Assembly: GCA_051294375.1 (NCBI GenBank)
Contig: CM119270.1
Location: forward strand, 1,299,598 to 1,363,597
Reading direction: 5' to 3'
Source: Paraspadella gotoi
Lineage: Eukaryota; Chaetognatha
DNA length: 64,000 nucleotides
In this document: piece after piece, positions 10,905 through 22,572 of the stretch
Layout of the letters: every line of letters starts with the position of its first letter
Position numbering within the stretch: position 1 is the stretch's first letter
Made by a program: the position numbers and the translations under genes
The notes under the pieces: model-generated
What the model was told of the DNA's origin: nothing
The model's input: the letters and a program-made list of their open reading frames with translations, nothing else
Databases searched by the model: none

Positions 10905-11191
10905 NNNNNNNNNNNNNNNNNNNNNNNNNNNNNNNNNNNNNNNNNNNNNNNNNNNNNNNNNNNNNNNNNNNNNNNNNNNNNNNNNNNNNNNNNNNNNNNN
11001 NNNNNNNNNNNNNNNNNNNNNNNNNNNNNNNNNNNNNNNNNNNNNNNNNNNNNNNNNNNNNNNNNNNNNNNNNNNNNNNNNNNNNNNNNNNNNNNNNNNN
11101 NNNNNNNNNNNNNNNNNNNNNNNNNNNNNNNNNNNNNNNNNNNNNNNNNNNNNNNNNNNNNNNNNNNNNNNNNNNNNNNNNNNNNNNNNNN
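10905..11191. other. 287-N gap
   Basis: Gap bounded by unique sequence on both sides rather than microsatellite, unlike most gaps here. Confidence 0.9.
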
Positions 11192-11280
11192 AACTGGAAC
11201 GAAGTGAATGGGCGACAATTTTACGCTACTCTTCCACACAAAAAGAGAAGCAAACATTAAATATCCCGGCAAGTGTTAAA

Positions 11281-11284
11281 TTGC

Positions 11285-11316
<32 letters not shown>

Positions 11317-11330
11317 CGACCCGACGACTT
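11281..11330. repeat. (GAC)n microsatellite
   Basis: ACG/GAC triplets with one TGA interruption. Confidence 0.9.
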
Positions 11331-11890
11331 ATCTCCGCCGATGTCTCCCTCTCAAAAATAATGATAAAACCGCCATTTGAGAATGTATTTTGAAATAATT
11401 GAAAAAGAGAAATATAATTAATTATGTACAAAATGGCTTCGATGATGACTTANNNNNNNNNNNNNNNNNNNNNNNNNNNNNNNNNNNNNNNNNNNNNNNN
11501 NNNNNNNNNNNNNNNNNNNNNNNNNNNNNNNNNNNNNNNNNNNNNNNNNNNNNNNNNNNNNNNNNNNNNNNNNNNNNNNNNNNNNNNNNNNNNNNNNNNN
11601 NNNNNNNNNNNNNNNNNNNNNNNNNNNNNNNNNNNNNNNNNNNNNNNNNNNNNNNNNNNNNNNNNATATTGTTTGTTTATACGCGATTTATTTTCCGCTC
11701 TGTAACAATATTTATTGTCAATGTGTTAACTGTCTGTTTTGAGCGTTATAAATAAAATTAAATCTTTTACTCTCTTTGGCGTCATTCGCTGTCCCGAGTC
11801 TAGCTTTCTGTTTTTTTCTTACGTTTCTTTCTATCTGCTCTTTCTGTCTTTCTCTCTCAAACTGCGGTTATTCTTTATTTTCTTTGATGT
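11331..11890. other. AT-rich DNA with a 213-N gap (11453-11665)
   Basis: No gene visible either side of the gap. A TTGTTGATGATGATG triplet-rich patch begins near 11888. Confidence 0.5.
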
Positions 11891-11960
11891 TGTTGATGTT
11901 GTTGATGATGATGATGTTCAGGTTGTCGTTGTTGTTGTCGTCGTCGTCGTCTCAATTAAA

Positions 11961-11962
<2 letters not shown>

Positions 11963-11994
<32 letters not shown>

Positions 11995-12160
11995 NNNNNN
12001 NNNNNNNNNNNNNNNNNNNNNNNNNNNNNNNNNNNNNNNNNNNNNNNNNNNNNNNNNNNNNNNNNNNNNNNNNNNNNNNNNNNNNNNNNNNNNNNNNNNN
12101 NNNNNNNNNNNNNNNNNNNNNNNNNNNNNNNNNNNNNNNNNNNNNNNNNNNNNNNNNNNN
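11963..12160. repeat. (CT)n microsatellite entering a 166-N gap
   Basis: CT dinucleotides at 11963-11994 run directly into N at 11995-12160. Confidence 0.9.
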
Positions 12161-12986
12161 GACGTGGAATTCTCTACGATTACGAACTCCATTCAACAAT
12201 TGGCAAGGCAAACATGGAGAAAAACGGATTGAGACAGAGAGAGAGAGAGAGCGAGACAGAGTGTATGCGAGAGAAAGAGAGAGACAGAGAGAGAGAGAGA
12301 GAGAGTGAAAGCGAGTTTTCATACAACAAAAGTTGCGTAAACAAACTTCAAGAGAGAAAAGAAAAGAAAAGGANNNNNNNNNNNNNNNNNNNNNNNNNNN
12401 NNNNNNNNNNNNNNNNNNNNNNNNNNNNNNNNNNNNNNNNNNNNNNNNNNNNNNNNNNNNNNNNNNNNNNNNNNNNNNNNNNNNNNNNNNNNNNNNNNNN
12501 NNNNNNNNNNNNNNNNNNNNNNNNNNNNNNNNNNNNNNNNNNNNNNNNNNNNNNNNNNNNNNNNNNNNNNNNNNNNNNNNNNNNNNNNNNNNNNNNNNNN
12601 NNNNNNNNNNNNNNNNNNNNNNNNNNNNNNNNNNNNNNNNNNNNAACCAAATCTTTTCCGGGATTGTTAAGCTTATAACAAAAAGAACCATTATTTTTAG
12701 TTTTAAGTTTCCATGGTATAATCCTTTCTTTCGTTGTTTAAAGAGATTTACAAAGAATTTAATAGGTTTGTTAACAACGATNNNNNNNNNNNNNNNNNNN
12801 NNNNNNNNNNNNNNNNNNNNNNNNNNNNNNNNNNNNNNNNNNNNNNNNNNNNNNNNNNNNNNNNNNNNNNNNNNNNNNNNNNNNNNNNNNNNNNNNNNNN
12901 NNNNNNNNNNNNNNNNNNNNNNNNNNNNNNNNNNNNNNNNNNNNNNNNNNNNNNNNNNNNNNNNNNNNNNNNNNNNNNNNNNNNNN
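12161..12986. other. gap-dominated stretch
   Basis: Two large gaps (12374-12644 and 12782-12986) separate short islands of GA-rich and AT-rich DNA. Nothing coding is supported; the long frames here exist only because N was read through. Confidence 0.8.

Positions 12987-13022
<36 letters not shown>
12987..13022. repeat. (ACG)n microsatellite at gap edge
   Basis: Twelve ACG units directly after a 205-N gap. Confidence 0.95.
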
Positions 13023-13023
<1 letters not shown>

Positions 13024-14107
13024 TAGTTTTTCCTCTTAGTCCAGAAAAATCCCTTTCATAGATCCGAGTTTAACTAAAGAATGAAGCCACGAAAATATTC
13101 GATTTTTCAGCCGCTAGGAAATTCTTTTTTTTTCCACAATTCTGAAACAAAATGACAAGGGTTGAAAAGGACGACGACGAGCACATTTAACCAAACAAAA
13201 CAAAACAACAAAACAACATTTGAATAAAACAAAACAAAAGAAAAACGTGAAAAAGAAAAAATAAAGTATCGTTTATGGCCATAAATTGTGAAAATTCACT
13301 TTCTATCTGAGTTGTGAAGGGACTCTTGGCCGCGANNNNNNNNNNNNNNNNNNNNNNNNNNNNNNNNNNNNNNNNNNNNNNNNNNNNNNNNNNNNNNNNN
13401 NNNNNNNNNNNNNNNNNNNNNNNNNNNNNNNNNNNNNNNNNNNNNNNNNNNNNNNNNNNNNNNNNNNNNNNNNNNNNNNNNNNNNNNNNNNNNNNNNNNN
13501 NNNNNNNNNNNNNNNNNNNNNNNNNNNNNNNNNNNNNNNNNNNNNNNNNNNNNNNNNNNNNNNNNNNNNNNNNNNNNNNNNNNNNNNNNNNNNNNNNNNN
13601 NNNNNNNNNNNNNNNNNNNNNNNNNNNNNNNNNNNNNNNNNNNNNNNNNNNNNNNNNNNNNNNNNNNNNNNNNNNNNNNNNNNNNNNNNNNNNNNNNNNN
13701 NNNNNNNNNNNNNNNNNNNNNNNNNNNNNNNNNNNNNNNNNNNNNNNNNNNNNNNNNNNNNNNNNNNNNNNNNNNNNNNNNNNNNNNNNNNNNNNNNNNN
13801 NNNNNNNNNNNNNNNNNNNNNNNNNNNNNNNNNNNNNNNNNNNNNNNNNNNNNNNNNNNNNNNNNNNNNNNNNNNNNNNNNNNNNNNNNNNNNNNNNNNN
13901 NNNNNNNNNNNNNNNNNNNNNNNNNNNNNNNNNNNNNNNNNNNNNNNNNNNNNNNNNNNNNNNNNNNNNNNNNNNNNNNNNNNNNNNNNNNNNNNNNNNN
14001 NNNNNNNNNNNNNNNNNNNNNNNNNNNNNNNNNNNNNNNNNNNNNNNNNNNNNNNNNNNNNNNNNNNNNNNNNNNNNNNNNNNNNNNNNNNNNNNNNNNN
14101 NNNNNNN
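13023..14107. other. AT-rich DNA and a 772-N gap (13336-14107)
   Basis: 13023-13335 holds AACAAAAC-type low-complexity DNA and no gene. Confidence 0.6.
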
Positions 14108-14277
14108 TCGCCCGTCCGTCTGTTACTGTGTCTGCTTGTCTGTCAGTTTTTCTGTCCCTCTGTCTGTTTGTCGCTCCAGTCTGTCATGTAGGCTGTCTGT
14201 CTGACTGTCTGTCCGACGGTCTGTCTGTCTTACTATCTCTCTTTTCGTCTTATCCGTTTTTCCATCTGTCCATCTGT
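14108..14277. repeat. degenerate CTGT/CTGTCCGT repeat
   Basis: Repeated TCTGTCTG and CCGTCTGT steps over 170 bases, bounded by gaps at 14107 and 14290. It resembles the internal simple repeat of the dispersed family at 7985-8400 but lacks the flanking blocks. Confidence 0.75.
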
Positions 14278-14825
14278 TGAATTTATTATNNNNNNNNNNN
14301 NNNNNNNNNNNNNNNNNNNNNNNNNNNNNNNNNNNNNNNNNNNNNNNNNNNNNNNNNNNNNNNNNNNNNNNNNNNNNNNNNNNNNNNNNNNNNNNNNNNN
14401 NNNNNNNNNNNNNNNNNNNNNNNNNNNNNNNNNNNNNNNNNNNNNNNNNNNNNNNNNNNNNNNNNNNNNNNNNNNNNNNNNNNNNNNNNNNNNNNNNNNN
14501 NNNNNNNNNNNNNNNNNNNNNNNNNNNNNNNNNNNNNNNNNNNNNNNNNNNNNNNNNNNNNNNNNNNNNNNNNNNNNNNNNNNNNNNNNNNNNNNNNNNN
14601 NNNNNNNNNNNNNNNNNNNNNNNNNNNNNNNNNNNNNNNNNNNNNNNNNNNNNNNNNNNNNNNNNNNNNNNNNNNNNNNNNNNNNNNNNNNNNNNNNNNN
14701 NNNNNNNNNNNNNNNNNNNNNNNNNNNNNNNNNNNNNNNNNNNNNNNNNNNNNNNNNNNNNNNNNNNNNNNNNNNNNNNNNNNNNNNNNNNNNNNNNNNN
14801 NNNNNNNNNNNNNNNNNNNNNNNNN

Positions 14826-15172
14826 AGAGAGAGAGAGAGAGAGAGAGAGAAAGAAAGAAGATGAGTCATGAAAGATAAATAAATTATTTTTTTAAAAAAA
14901 GCAACATTTTTCTATTGCTTAATATTTCCTATGTCGTCTATCTATATCTACATTTAAACAAAAATAAAAAGTAAACACTATACATTTGTTATAGTGTAGT
15001 TTTAAAACAAAATGTACCATTAATATAAATGATTTGATCAAAATAAATCCGTTACTACGGAAACTTTCTCTCTCTTTCTCTCTCTTTCTCGCCATTTCCA
15101 TTTCTCCCAAACTCCGACGAATCTCCTCCGCTTGACCAAATTCTATTCCCCGCCTTCCGTCGGAAAAGTGTG
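14826..15172. other. (GA)n edge of a 536-N gap, then AT-rich DNA
   Basis: GA dinucleotides at 14826-14850 continue out of the gap. The AT-rich stretch after it carries no gene. From 15110 the DNA becomes CpG-richer, up to the 253-N gap at 15173. Confidence 0.6.
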
Positions 15173-15425
15173 NNNNNNNNNNNNNNNNNNNNNNNNNNNN
15201 NNNNNNNNNNNNNNNNNNNNNNNNNNNNNNNNNNNNNNNNNNNNNNNNNNNNNNNNNNNNNNNNNNNNNNNNNNNNNNNNNNNNNNNNNNNNNNNNNNNN
15301 NNNNNNNNNNNNNNNNNNNNNNNNNNNNNNNNNNNNNNNNNNNNNNNNNNNNNNNNNNNNNNNNNNNNNNNNNNNNNNNNNNNNNNNNNNNNNNNNNNNN
15401 NNNNNNNNNNNNNNNNNNNNNNNNN

Positions 15426-15660
15426 TTTTCTCTCGACCTCGTTGTCCCTCACACCGTCACGTGACATTTCGGATCGCGTGTCGCCATCACGTGTTCCTTC
15501 TCTCCCTCTCTCTCCCTCGCCCTATGTCCCTCACGCTCTTCCGCCCTTTCGACCGCCTGCACGTGACCGGATCACGTGACCGAATCGAGCCGGTCAGTTC
15601 TCTTCGCTCTCCCCTCGCTACTTCCGGTGGGCGTGGAGGAAGATGGAGAGGGAGAGAGAG
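15426..15660. promoter_or_regulatory. CpG-rich promoter-like island with four CACGTG E-boxes, ETS site and GC-box
   Basis: CACGTG occurs at 15458, 15488, 15560 and 15573. The first is inside a perfect GTCACGTGAC (15456-15465). Two others are CACGTGACC. ACTTCCGGT at 15620 is, on the minus strand, ACCGGAAGT, the ETS/GABP-type consensus, and GGGCGTGG follows at 15629 as an Sp/KLF-like box. Four E-boxes in about 120 bases, against one per about 4 kb by chance, plus ETS and GC-box elements is the architecture of TATA-less animal promoters. GTCACGTGAC is the preferred site of USF and MiT/TFE bHLH-ZIP factors. The transcript is not identified and could run either way; a 253-N gap lies directly to the left. 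Confidence 0.5.
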
Positions 15661-15903
15661 GGAGAGGGTGGGAGGAGAGTGAGAGAGAGAGGGGGAGGGA
15701 GAGAGAGGGAAAGAGATGCCTACTAAATAGAGAGTGAGAACAAGAACTAAAGAAAGAAAGAAAGATAGAAAGCAAGAAAGCAGGAAAGAAACAAGGATAG
15801 AAATCATATTCCGAATTTTGACATTTTCTTGGTCAGTGACTCCAAAAACTAGAAAGATTGCGCTGACGATGTGAGAAAATCAAAGGAGAATGAAAGAAAA
15901 ATG
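15661..15903. other. purine-rich DNA without gene
   Basis: GGGAGAGA and AAAGAAAG runs, then a short mixed-composition stretch. No exon seen. Confidence 0.5.
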
Positions 15904-15908
15904 AGAGT

Positions 15909-15985
<77 letters not shown>
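15904..15985. repeat. (GA)n microsatellite
   Basis: About 80 bases of nearly pure GA. Confidence 0.95.
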
Positions 15986-15986
<1 letters not shown>

Positions 15987-16089
15987 GAGAAAGAAAAAAG
16001 GTTGGAAAAAAACCCAGAAAATTGAAAATTAATTCACGGATACAAAAGTTATGAAAATTTGAAGAAATGGCAAAAAAATGGACGAAAAA

Positions 16090-16441
16090 AATGGAAATCT
16101 TAAGAAATGGAGGAAAAAGAAAAGAAGAGTTGAGGCTTTGGACCGGAAGTGACCGGAGGAGGAAGAGGAGGAGGAGGAGGATGAGGAGGATGAGAGAGCG
16201 GAAGGAGTCTTGATAGACGGACAAGAGTTTTCCATCGACCATCGAATTCTTTTTGAGGAGGAAAGGAAAAAAGAGAAAAGGAAAAGTGAGGAAAGAAAAA
16301 AGGGAGGAAAGGAAAAAGGGGGAAGGAAAAAGGGAGGAAAGAAAAAAGGGAGGAAAGGAAAAAGGGAGGAAAAGAAAAGGAGGAAAAGAAAAAGGAGGAA
16401 AGGAAAAAGTGAGGAAAGGAAAAGTGAGAAAAGAAAAAAAG
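16090..16441. repeat. polypurine tract, inverted copy of about 24780-25120
   Basis: GGAAAAAGGGAGG-type steps run with almost no pyrimidine from 16252 to the gap. The landmarks GGACCGGAAGTGACCGG (16140) and CCATCGAATTCTTTTTGAGG (16239) have reverse-complement counterparts near 25065 and 24950, so this is the same locus in opposite orientation. The perfect ETS-like ACCGGAAGTG is present in both. Confidence 0.75.
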
Positions 16442-16466
16442 NNNNNNNNNNNNNNNNNNNNNNNNN
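16442..16466. other. 25-N gap
   Basis: Exactly 25 N at the end of the polypurine tract. Confidence 0.9.
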
Positions 16467-16599
16467 CAATCTCTCTCTCTCAATCATACGGGGAGGATAT
16501 TCGGGTCCAAGTCGACATCAGGTCATGTCATCTACCAATCAAATCTGTCTCTGCTCAGGTCTCTATTAGCAAAAAGTAGGAATACGCCAGGGAAAATGG

Positions 16600-17220
16600 A
16601 AAGGTATATATTTTATAATTTTTATCGTTTGCACATAAAAAAGAGAATAGTTGAGGACATAGCATCGATTATATATTTTTCCATTAGTTTTTCTTTGATC
16701 CTATCAGTCTTAAGGAAGAGAATAAAAGCTGATCAATGAGAGTCTAAATATAAAATGATTGGGCACAACAATATAAATAATCAATATAAACATTAATAAA
16801 AATAATAGTAAGGTGGCTATCTTGCCCCTAAGGATTAGAGGAAGGAACAGGCACTTTGGTGGTTTAAGAGCGAGCCGTCACAATAAATTGAGACAATTTA
16901 AAAACAAATATATGATGATTATTTTTCAAGTTTTTTTGAAGAATTGATATTGTCTCGATTTGGTATTATTGAAAATTGGAATTAGGTGATATACCATAGA
17001 AAGGATGTAAATTTTTTATTTAGACTCGATGTAAATGTTATATTGTACTGTTATAATCTTTTTTTTTCCATTAGATTATTTTTTAAATTTCAACTAACTA
17101 TTTACCTTCCCAAAACCAACATTTTTTTACCTCTTTCCATCTTTCCTTTACTTTTTTTCCCTAATTTGTTAATTTTTTGTCCCTTTTATACTAATACATT
17201 TCCCTACAGAAATCAGTTTT
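16600..17220. repeat. segment X, inverted noisy copy of 36488-36950
   Basis: TTTATCGTTTGCACATAAAA (16619) corresponds to TTTTTATGTGCAAACGATAA (36909) on the other strand. CTTTGGTGGTTTAAG (16853) corresponds to CTTAAACCACCAAAG near 36736, and TTTATACTAATACATTTCC near 17187 to GGAAATTTATTAGTATAAA near 36493. Indels are frequent. No coding sequence. Confidence 0.75.
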
Positions 17221-17383
17221 TTTTTCCTCTTTTCTTTCTTTTTTTCTTTCCTTTTCTTTCTTTTTCTTTTTCTTTCTTTCCTATTTTTCTTATCTTAATC
17301 CTTTTTCCTCCTTCTCCCATCCTTTACACGTTTCTCTCTTTTCCTATCCGACGTGACTTCTTTCCGCCGAACGAAGAGAGAGA

Positions 17384-17384
<1 letters not shown>

Positions 17385-17443
<59 letters not shown>

Positions 17444-17452
17444 AGAAGAGAT

Positions 17453-17484
<32 letters not shown>

Positions 17485-17500
17485 AGAGAGACAAAGAAAA
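17385..17500. repeat. (GA)n microsatellite with AGAAGAG interruptions
   Basis: GA-rich array of about 115 bases. Flanking DNA at 17221-17384 is polypyrimidine. Confidence 0.9.
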
Positions 17501-17929
17501 AGGAGGAAGAGGAGGAGAAGGAGGACTGGGGAAAGAGAGGAAAGGAGTAGGTCGAAAGGAGGTCCGAAGGAGGTCGAGGAGATCCGATGTTTCCGAATCA
17601 TAAAAGTCGAACCAGATGAATCTGAAAAGTTTGTAATACTCTTTTTTATTTTAACTGTGTATGGTAAAGTGAAGAGATTATATTCTCAAGAGATTTTCAT
17701 TAAATAGTTATATGTAAAATCGAAGTCCTGAAGAAAGAATGATAAATGAAGCGTTGCTACTGGTATAAATATAGTTTTTGTCGCCTGATACGCAGTCGTC
17801 TCATAGTTCGAGTCCGTGTTCATTTCTATCTGGTTTAACGAGTCCATACATTGTCGTCGTCTTAAGTCACGTCTAAATTCGCCAGAGATGTCGAGTCAAA
17901 TAACTCGAGAACTGGTGCACAGGTCTTCA
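17501..17929. other. noisy unique DNA
   Basis: Part near 17740-17760 resembles the reverse complement of about 24495-24540 (AAGCGTTGCTA against TAGCAACGCTT). No gene. Confidence 0.4.
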
Positions 17930-18180
17930 AATTGATTTCTTAAGGAATTCAATCTGATTCTTTAGAAATCACCTTCGCCTTGGAAAATGGAAAGTGTGAG
18001 AGAGAAGAGCACCGCTGAAAAAAGAGAAAAGAGAGACGAGAGAGGGAGAAGAAAGAGAGAGAGAGAGAGAGAGAAGAGAGAAGAGAGAGAGAGGAGAGGA
18101 GAGAGAAGAGAGAGAAGAGAGAGAAGAGAGAGAGAGAGATGGGCGGTGGTATTCGATCACAGTAAAAATCACCAGTCGTT
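17930..18180. repeat. inverted copy of part of segment D (about 35860-35960)
   Basis: GAATTCAATCTGATTCTT followed by AGAAATCACCTTCGCC mirrors GGCGAAGGTGA, the 25-N gap, then TCTAAGAATCAGATTGAATT at 35884-35940. It therefore crosses, without a gap, the place where the plus copy has 25 N. A GA array at 18003-18142 fills the rest. Confidence 0.7.
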
Positions 18181-18264
18181 ACTCAGGCAAAAACATTTGG
18201 GAAATCAAATCATTAATTTTCTGATTTTTCAATCTTTAGGCGAGAGAGAGCGCGAGAGATGCAA

Positions 18265-21135
18265 CATATCTACGCATTAACAGCAAACAACACAAACAAC
18301 ACAAACAACACATCACACAATCAACACACAATAAAATCGACAACAACAAACACAATCAACACAACAGACAACAAAACAACCACAATCAACTCAAACAACA
18401 CAAAATCAACACACATCAACACAAACAAAAGATAAACAGTAAACACAATCCACACAAAACACACATCGCAAAAAGAATAAATCAACACAAACAACAAAAA
18501 CGAACACAAACAACGATACAAATCCAGCGGAGGGTGGAAGATGTCAACACAAACAAACATCTATGTCCAGATCTAAGACACAAACACACAATCCAACAAC
18601 AAACGAACATAACAGTCAAACACAAACTAGATGCCACAACAATCAACACAGTATTTACAGAACAATATCAGATCAACACAAAACACGACATCAAACAACG
18701 TACACAAATCAACCACAGACAACCACAGGATCAAAACACATGGCAAATTAAAGTGGCGAGTAAACGACAAACAATGCAATACGCAGAGAACAAGTATGCA
18801 CGAGATGAAAAACAACCAAAACACAAAATTAAAACACATATGGCGATACACAATCAGCACAAAACAAAACACGAACTACATATCAACACATAACTAGAAC
18901 ATTACTTACACAAATCAACACACACAACAACAACACAGACAACACAAAAATACACAGCAAACAGCACACAACAACACAACATAACAAACCAAACACACAC
19001 AATCCAGATCCCGCATCATTCCATTGATTATCAGTAGAGTCAAGCATCTCTATATATTACAATGTGCAAACTCAACAGGAGTTAACAAGATGATCAAAGC
19101 GACCAACAACACAAATCGCATCAGCAGAATACACAACAGACAAACAATGCACAAACAACAATATCGATGAACTAACACAATCAACACAAACAACACAAAC
19201 ACACAATAAAAAATCCACGATCTAACAAAACACAGATGACAGAAACACGAGAGAGGCACTACAAAACAAGCCCACACACTCACTACGACATGCTTCGCAG
19301 TTTGGGAGAAACAATTATATGCGGTGTAGGTCACTGTGCTAAAGTAATAAAGCTGCAGCTTGGCGGAGAGAGTATTGATGAGAGGACATGAGCACGAATC
19401 ACACATATCAAACACGATGGAGGAGAGCATACAGACGTTCATGAACAATCGCAATCCCACAATCAACACACCCCAGAATCAGGCAAAAGTAGGATACATA
19501 AACACAATATTAGGAATAAAACGACACAATCAACGACAAACATGATCCAAAGAGAGGAGGTCATATCAAACAGCAGGTAAAGAGTTGTGAGTACATCGAT
19601 CCAAGCGGAAAATATCAACACAAACAAACACAAACAACACAACCACACAACACACAAAATGGAATAAAACCATCAAACACAACGAAGGGTATTAATCGGG
19701 AAATCAAGTGAGAGCGCAGCAAATCCAACACAAATCGATAAGAGAGAGAGAGACACAGCGAAACACACACAAGGATAACACAAACACACCGAAAACCATA
19801 CGAAACACAGATCAACAACAAAAACAACAACTACAAACAACACAATCAACAAACAACAACAATCCACGCAACAACACATCAGACATATACAACAACAAGA
19901 CAACAGATCCAACACAAACGACTCTCGGACATAACAATCAACACAACAGCCAACCAACACAATCACACAAACAAACACAAGTGAACAACGACAAACAACG
20001 ACAATCCCACAAACAACCAATACAATCAACACAAACAACAAATCCGTAACACAAATACGAGTGAACAGATCAACACAAACAACCGGACAATCAACACAAA
20101 CAACACAAACAAACAACAATCACGACAAACAAGAACACAAACATCAACAATCAACTACAAAAACATTAACACAAAACAACACATAACAAACACACAAAAT
20201 CAACACAATCAAACACATGATCCACACAAACGACACAATAAACAACAAACAACACAATCAACACTAAACAACACAGAATGATCAACAAGCAATACATCAA
20301 CACGAAAACAACAATTCATTCAGTACTAAGAGGTACAGCTACATAACGCAAAGAGTAACAACTACCTCTCACCAAGCCTAATACCAATGAACATCGACAA
20401 GGTAGACAACGAAATCATATCTCGAACGGAGGACACTAGGCCATATGACGAACAGTGACAACGCGAGCAAGGACATCGAGAAGGACGCGAATGATGCACG
20501 AGAGATTATCGATGGAGATATATCTCTATATGTCTACGAGCAAGTAGCACGCGCGTTCGCGTCGCACGCAGGAGGACAAACACAACACATAAAGTAGCTA
20601 AGAGATAACATCCCAGAGATTGGCTTAGATCTGAGAAGTGACCGTTGGACCCCCACGAAAAAAAAAGACACAAGTGATAGACTGCGGGTGAGAGACTGAT
20701 GCAATAGACCGGTAGATTGGCTTCTTATACTAGTACAATTCTCGCGTTGACAGACGCAGCAATGAGGACAACAAGGAGGACACGCAAAGTGTACTTAATC
20801 ACACAACAAATCCACAATCCACACAAACGACGCACCAACAAATCACATCAAAACAATCACAATTAATCAACACAAACAACACAACACAACAATCAACACA
20901 ACAAACAACACAAACACCACAATACAAAAACAAACTACAACAAACAAAACAAACAATCAACACCAATCAAACACACAACCGACATAAATCACACAAAAAA
21001 CAAACCACAAACAACACAATCAACACAAACACACAAACAACACAATCAAACGTACAAAACAACAACAAACAACACAATCAACACAAACAACACAAACAAC
21101 ACAATCACACAACAACACAAACACACAAACAACAC
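18265..21135. repeat. degenerate satellite, about 2.9 kb, 9/18-bp unit
   Basis: The cleanest stretches (18320-18520, 20870-21130) alternate AACACAAAC and AACACAATC, giving an 18-bp unit AACACAATCAACACAAAC. Elsewhere the unit is broken by indels and by non-repeat inserts near 19015-19090, 19290-19440 and 20310-20810. Thr/Asn/Gln-rich plus frames and Cys/Val-rich minus frames are translations of the repeat. The indel density suggests that the array was filled from raw long reads, so unit divergence is not reliable. Confidence 0.85.
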
Positions 21136-21452
21136 ATTCCTCCTTTTCCTAATCCACAAATTTCGACCTTTTAGGGTCAAAACTAATATCGACGAAAAAA
21201 ACTTTTTTCTTTTTTTTTTTTTCTTTTTTCTTTTTTATCGCTTTTTCATCTTATTGGGCCCAACAACCAAAAAAATAAACAAAATCAGTAAAAAAAAGAG
21301 AAAAGAAAAACAGATTGTTTTCATTGTTTTTGTTTTCCACCGGAAATTGACGTGGCGACGATGTCGTTGTTGCTTAGTTGTCGTCGGCGTCCACCGTCAT
21401 CATGGCACAACGTCGTTGCTTATTTCTTAAGAGAGAAGTGAGAGGGAGAAGG
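21136..21452. other. spacer with poly-T and a CGTCGTTG-rich patch
   Basis: A long T-rich run at 21205-21240 and GTCGTTG-type DNA near 21360-21420. No gene. Confidence 0.5.
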
Positions 21453-21507
21453 CACAATATGGGAGAGAGAGAGAAGACGGCGGTAGAAAGATAGAGAGTG
21501 AAACATT

Positions 21508-21575
<68 letters not shown>

Positions 21576-21606
21576 AAGAGAGAGAAGAGAGAGAAGAGAG
21601 AGAGAA
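21453..21606. repeat. (GA)n microsatellite with interruptions
   Basis: GA-rich array with AGAAGAG interruptions typical of slippage or read error. Confidence 0.9.
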
Positions 21607-21979
21607 ACAACTGAACATATTTTAATAGTATATGATGATTTCCTCAGCATCAGTGATTAAAAAGTTTCTTGATGACATTATTTGGCGGTTAAAATTAACA
21701 CAATCTAAGTTAAAACTTTGGCAAAAATTTACTTTATACTTTCTACTTATTACTTTCAACATTTTCCGCCGGGTCTCTCTCCCTCTCATTCACTCAATCG
21801 TTCGTCTTTTGCCTCATTACTTTAAAATTTATGCTTTTTCCTCTTTCATAGAAGTATTTGTTTAGCCCCACGGTTTTTTATGTTTTTTTTTCTCTTTTGA
21901 ATTGTTTTAAGAGTTTTTCATTGCTCGTTGTTTGTTGGGAGGGAGTATGGTTTTATCTTTGGACGTTCGAATTTCTTTG
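21607..21979. other. AT-rich DNA without supported gene
   Basis: A 77-residue plus frame is open here but its composition is ordinary for AT-rich DNA. No conserved feature seen. Confidence 0.4.
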
Positions 21980-22540
21980 CTGTTTTTTTTTTCATCTTCT
22001 CCTCATCTCTACTCATCTTCCTCTCGTTTCTTGTACGTGGCACTTGTGTTGTGATTGTTGATTCTGGTCGTTGTTCTTTTATAATCGGAGAATAAATAAA
22101 TTCAAAAGAAAATAAGTTTTATTGATATAGATACCTGTATAATTACACTAGTTAATGCACAATATTAGGTTTAAAATCTAGTCTATTTAACATTTAAATC
22201 AATATCGTTATGGTTAAAATCACTCATCAACGTTAAATGTTCTTTCAACTGAAAAAAAATATATATTGTCCATGGATACAAAAAGGTGAGTAAACAAAAT
22301 GGTTATAGAGGCTCTAACAATCAATTGGAAACAAGAAAAGAGCAATATCTGTATAGAACTCTTGTAATAAATGTGTAATAATTACAGTTTTCCTTTTTTC
22401 CATTCCATAATTATTCCACCCAACCAAGTTTCTCTTTATTAACTAACATTAATCATTTAAAATAACCATAAGAGAGAGAAGAGAGAGAGAGAGCGAGAGA
22501 GAGAGGAGAGAGAGAAGAATATAGAGAGAGAGAGAAGAGA

Positions 22541-22572
<32 letters not shown>

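Noticed and set aside
11776-13061. Long open frames of 100-300 residues across 11.4-15.5 kb and 37.3-38.7 kb
   Set aside because: They are open only because N runs contain no stop. The readable ends are simple repeats (Ser-Leu, Arg-Glu, poly-Asp, poly-Thr).
17780-17830. tRNA-like TAGTTCGAGTCC (B-box-like)
   Set aside because: No matching A-box, acceptor stem or anticodon arm; located in noisy sequence.
18534-20119. Asn/Thr/Gln-rich plus frames and Cys/Val-rich minus frames
   Set aside because: Translations of the AACACAAAC satellite.
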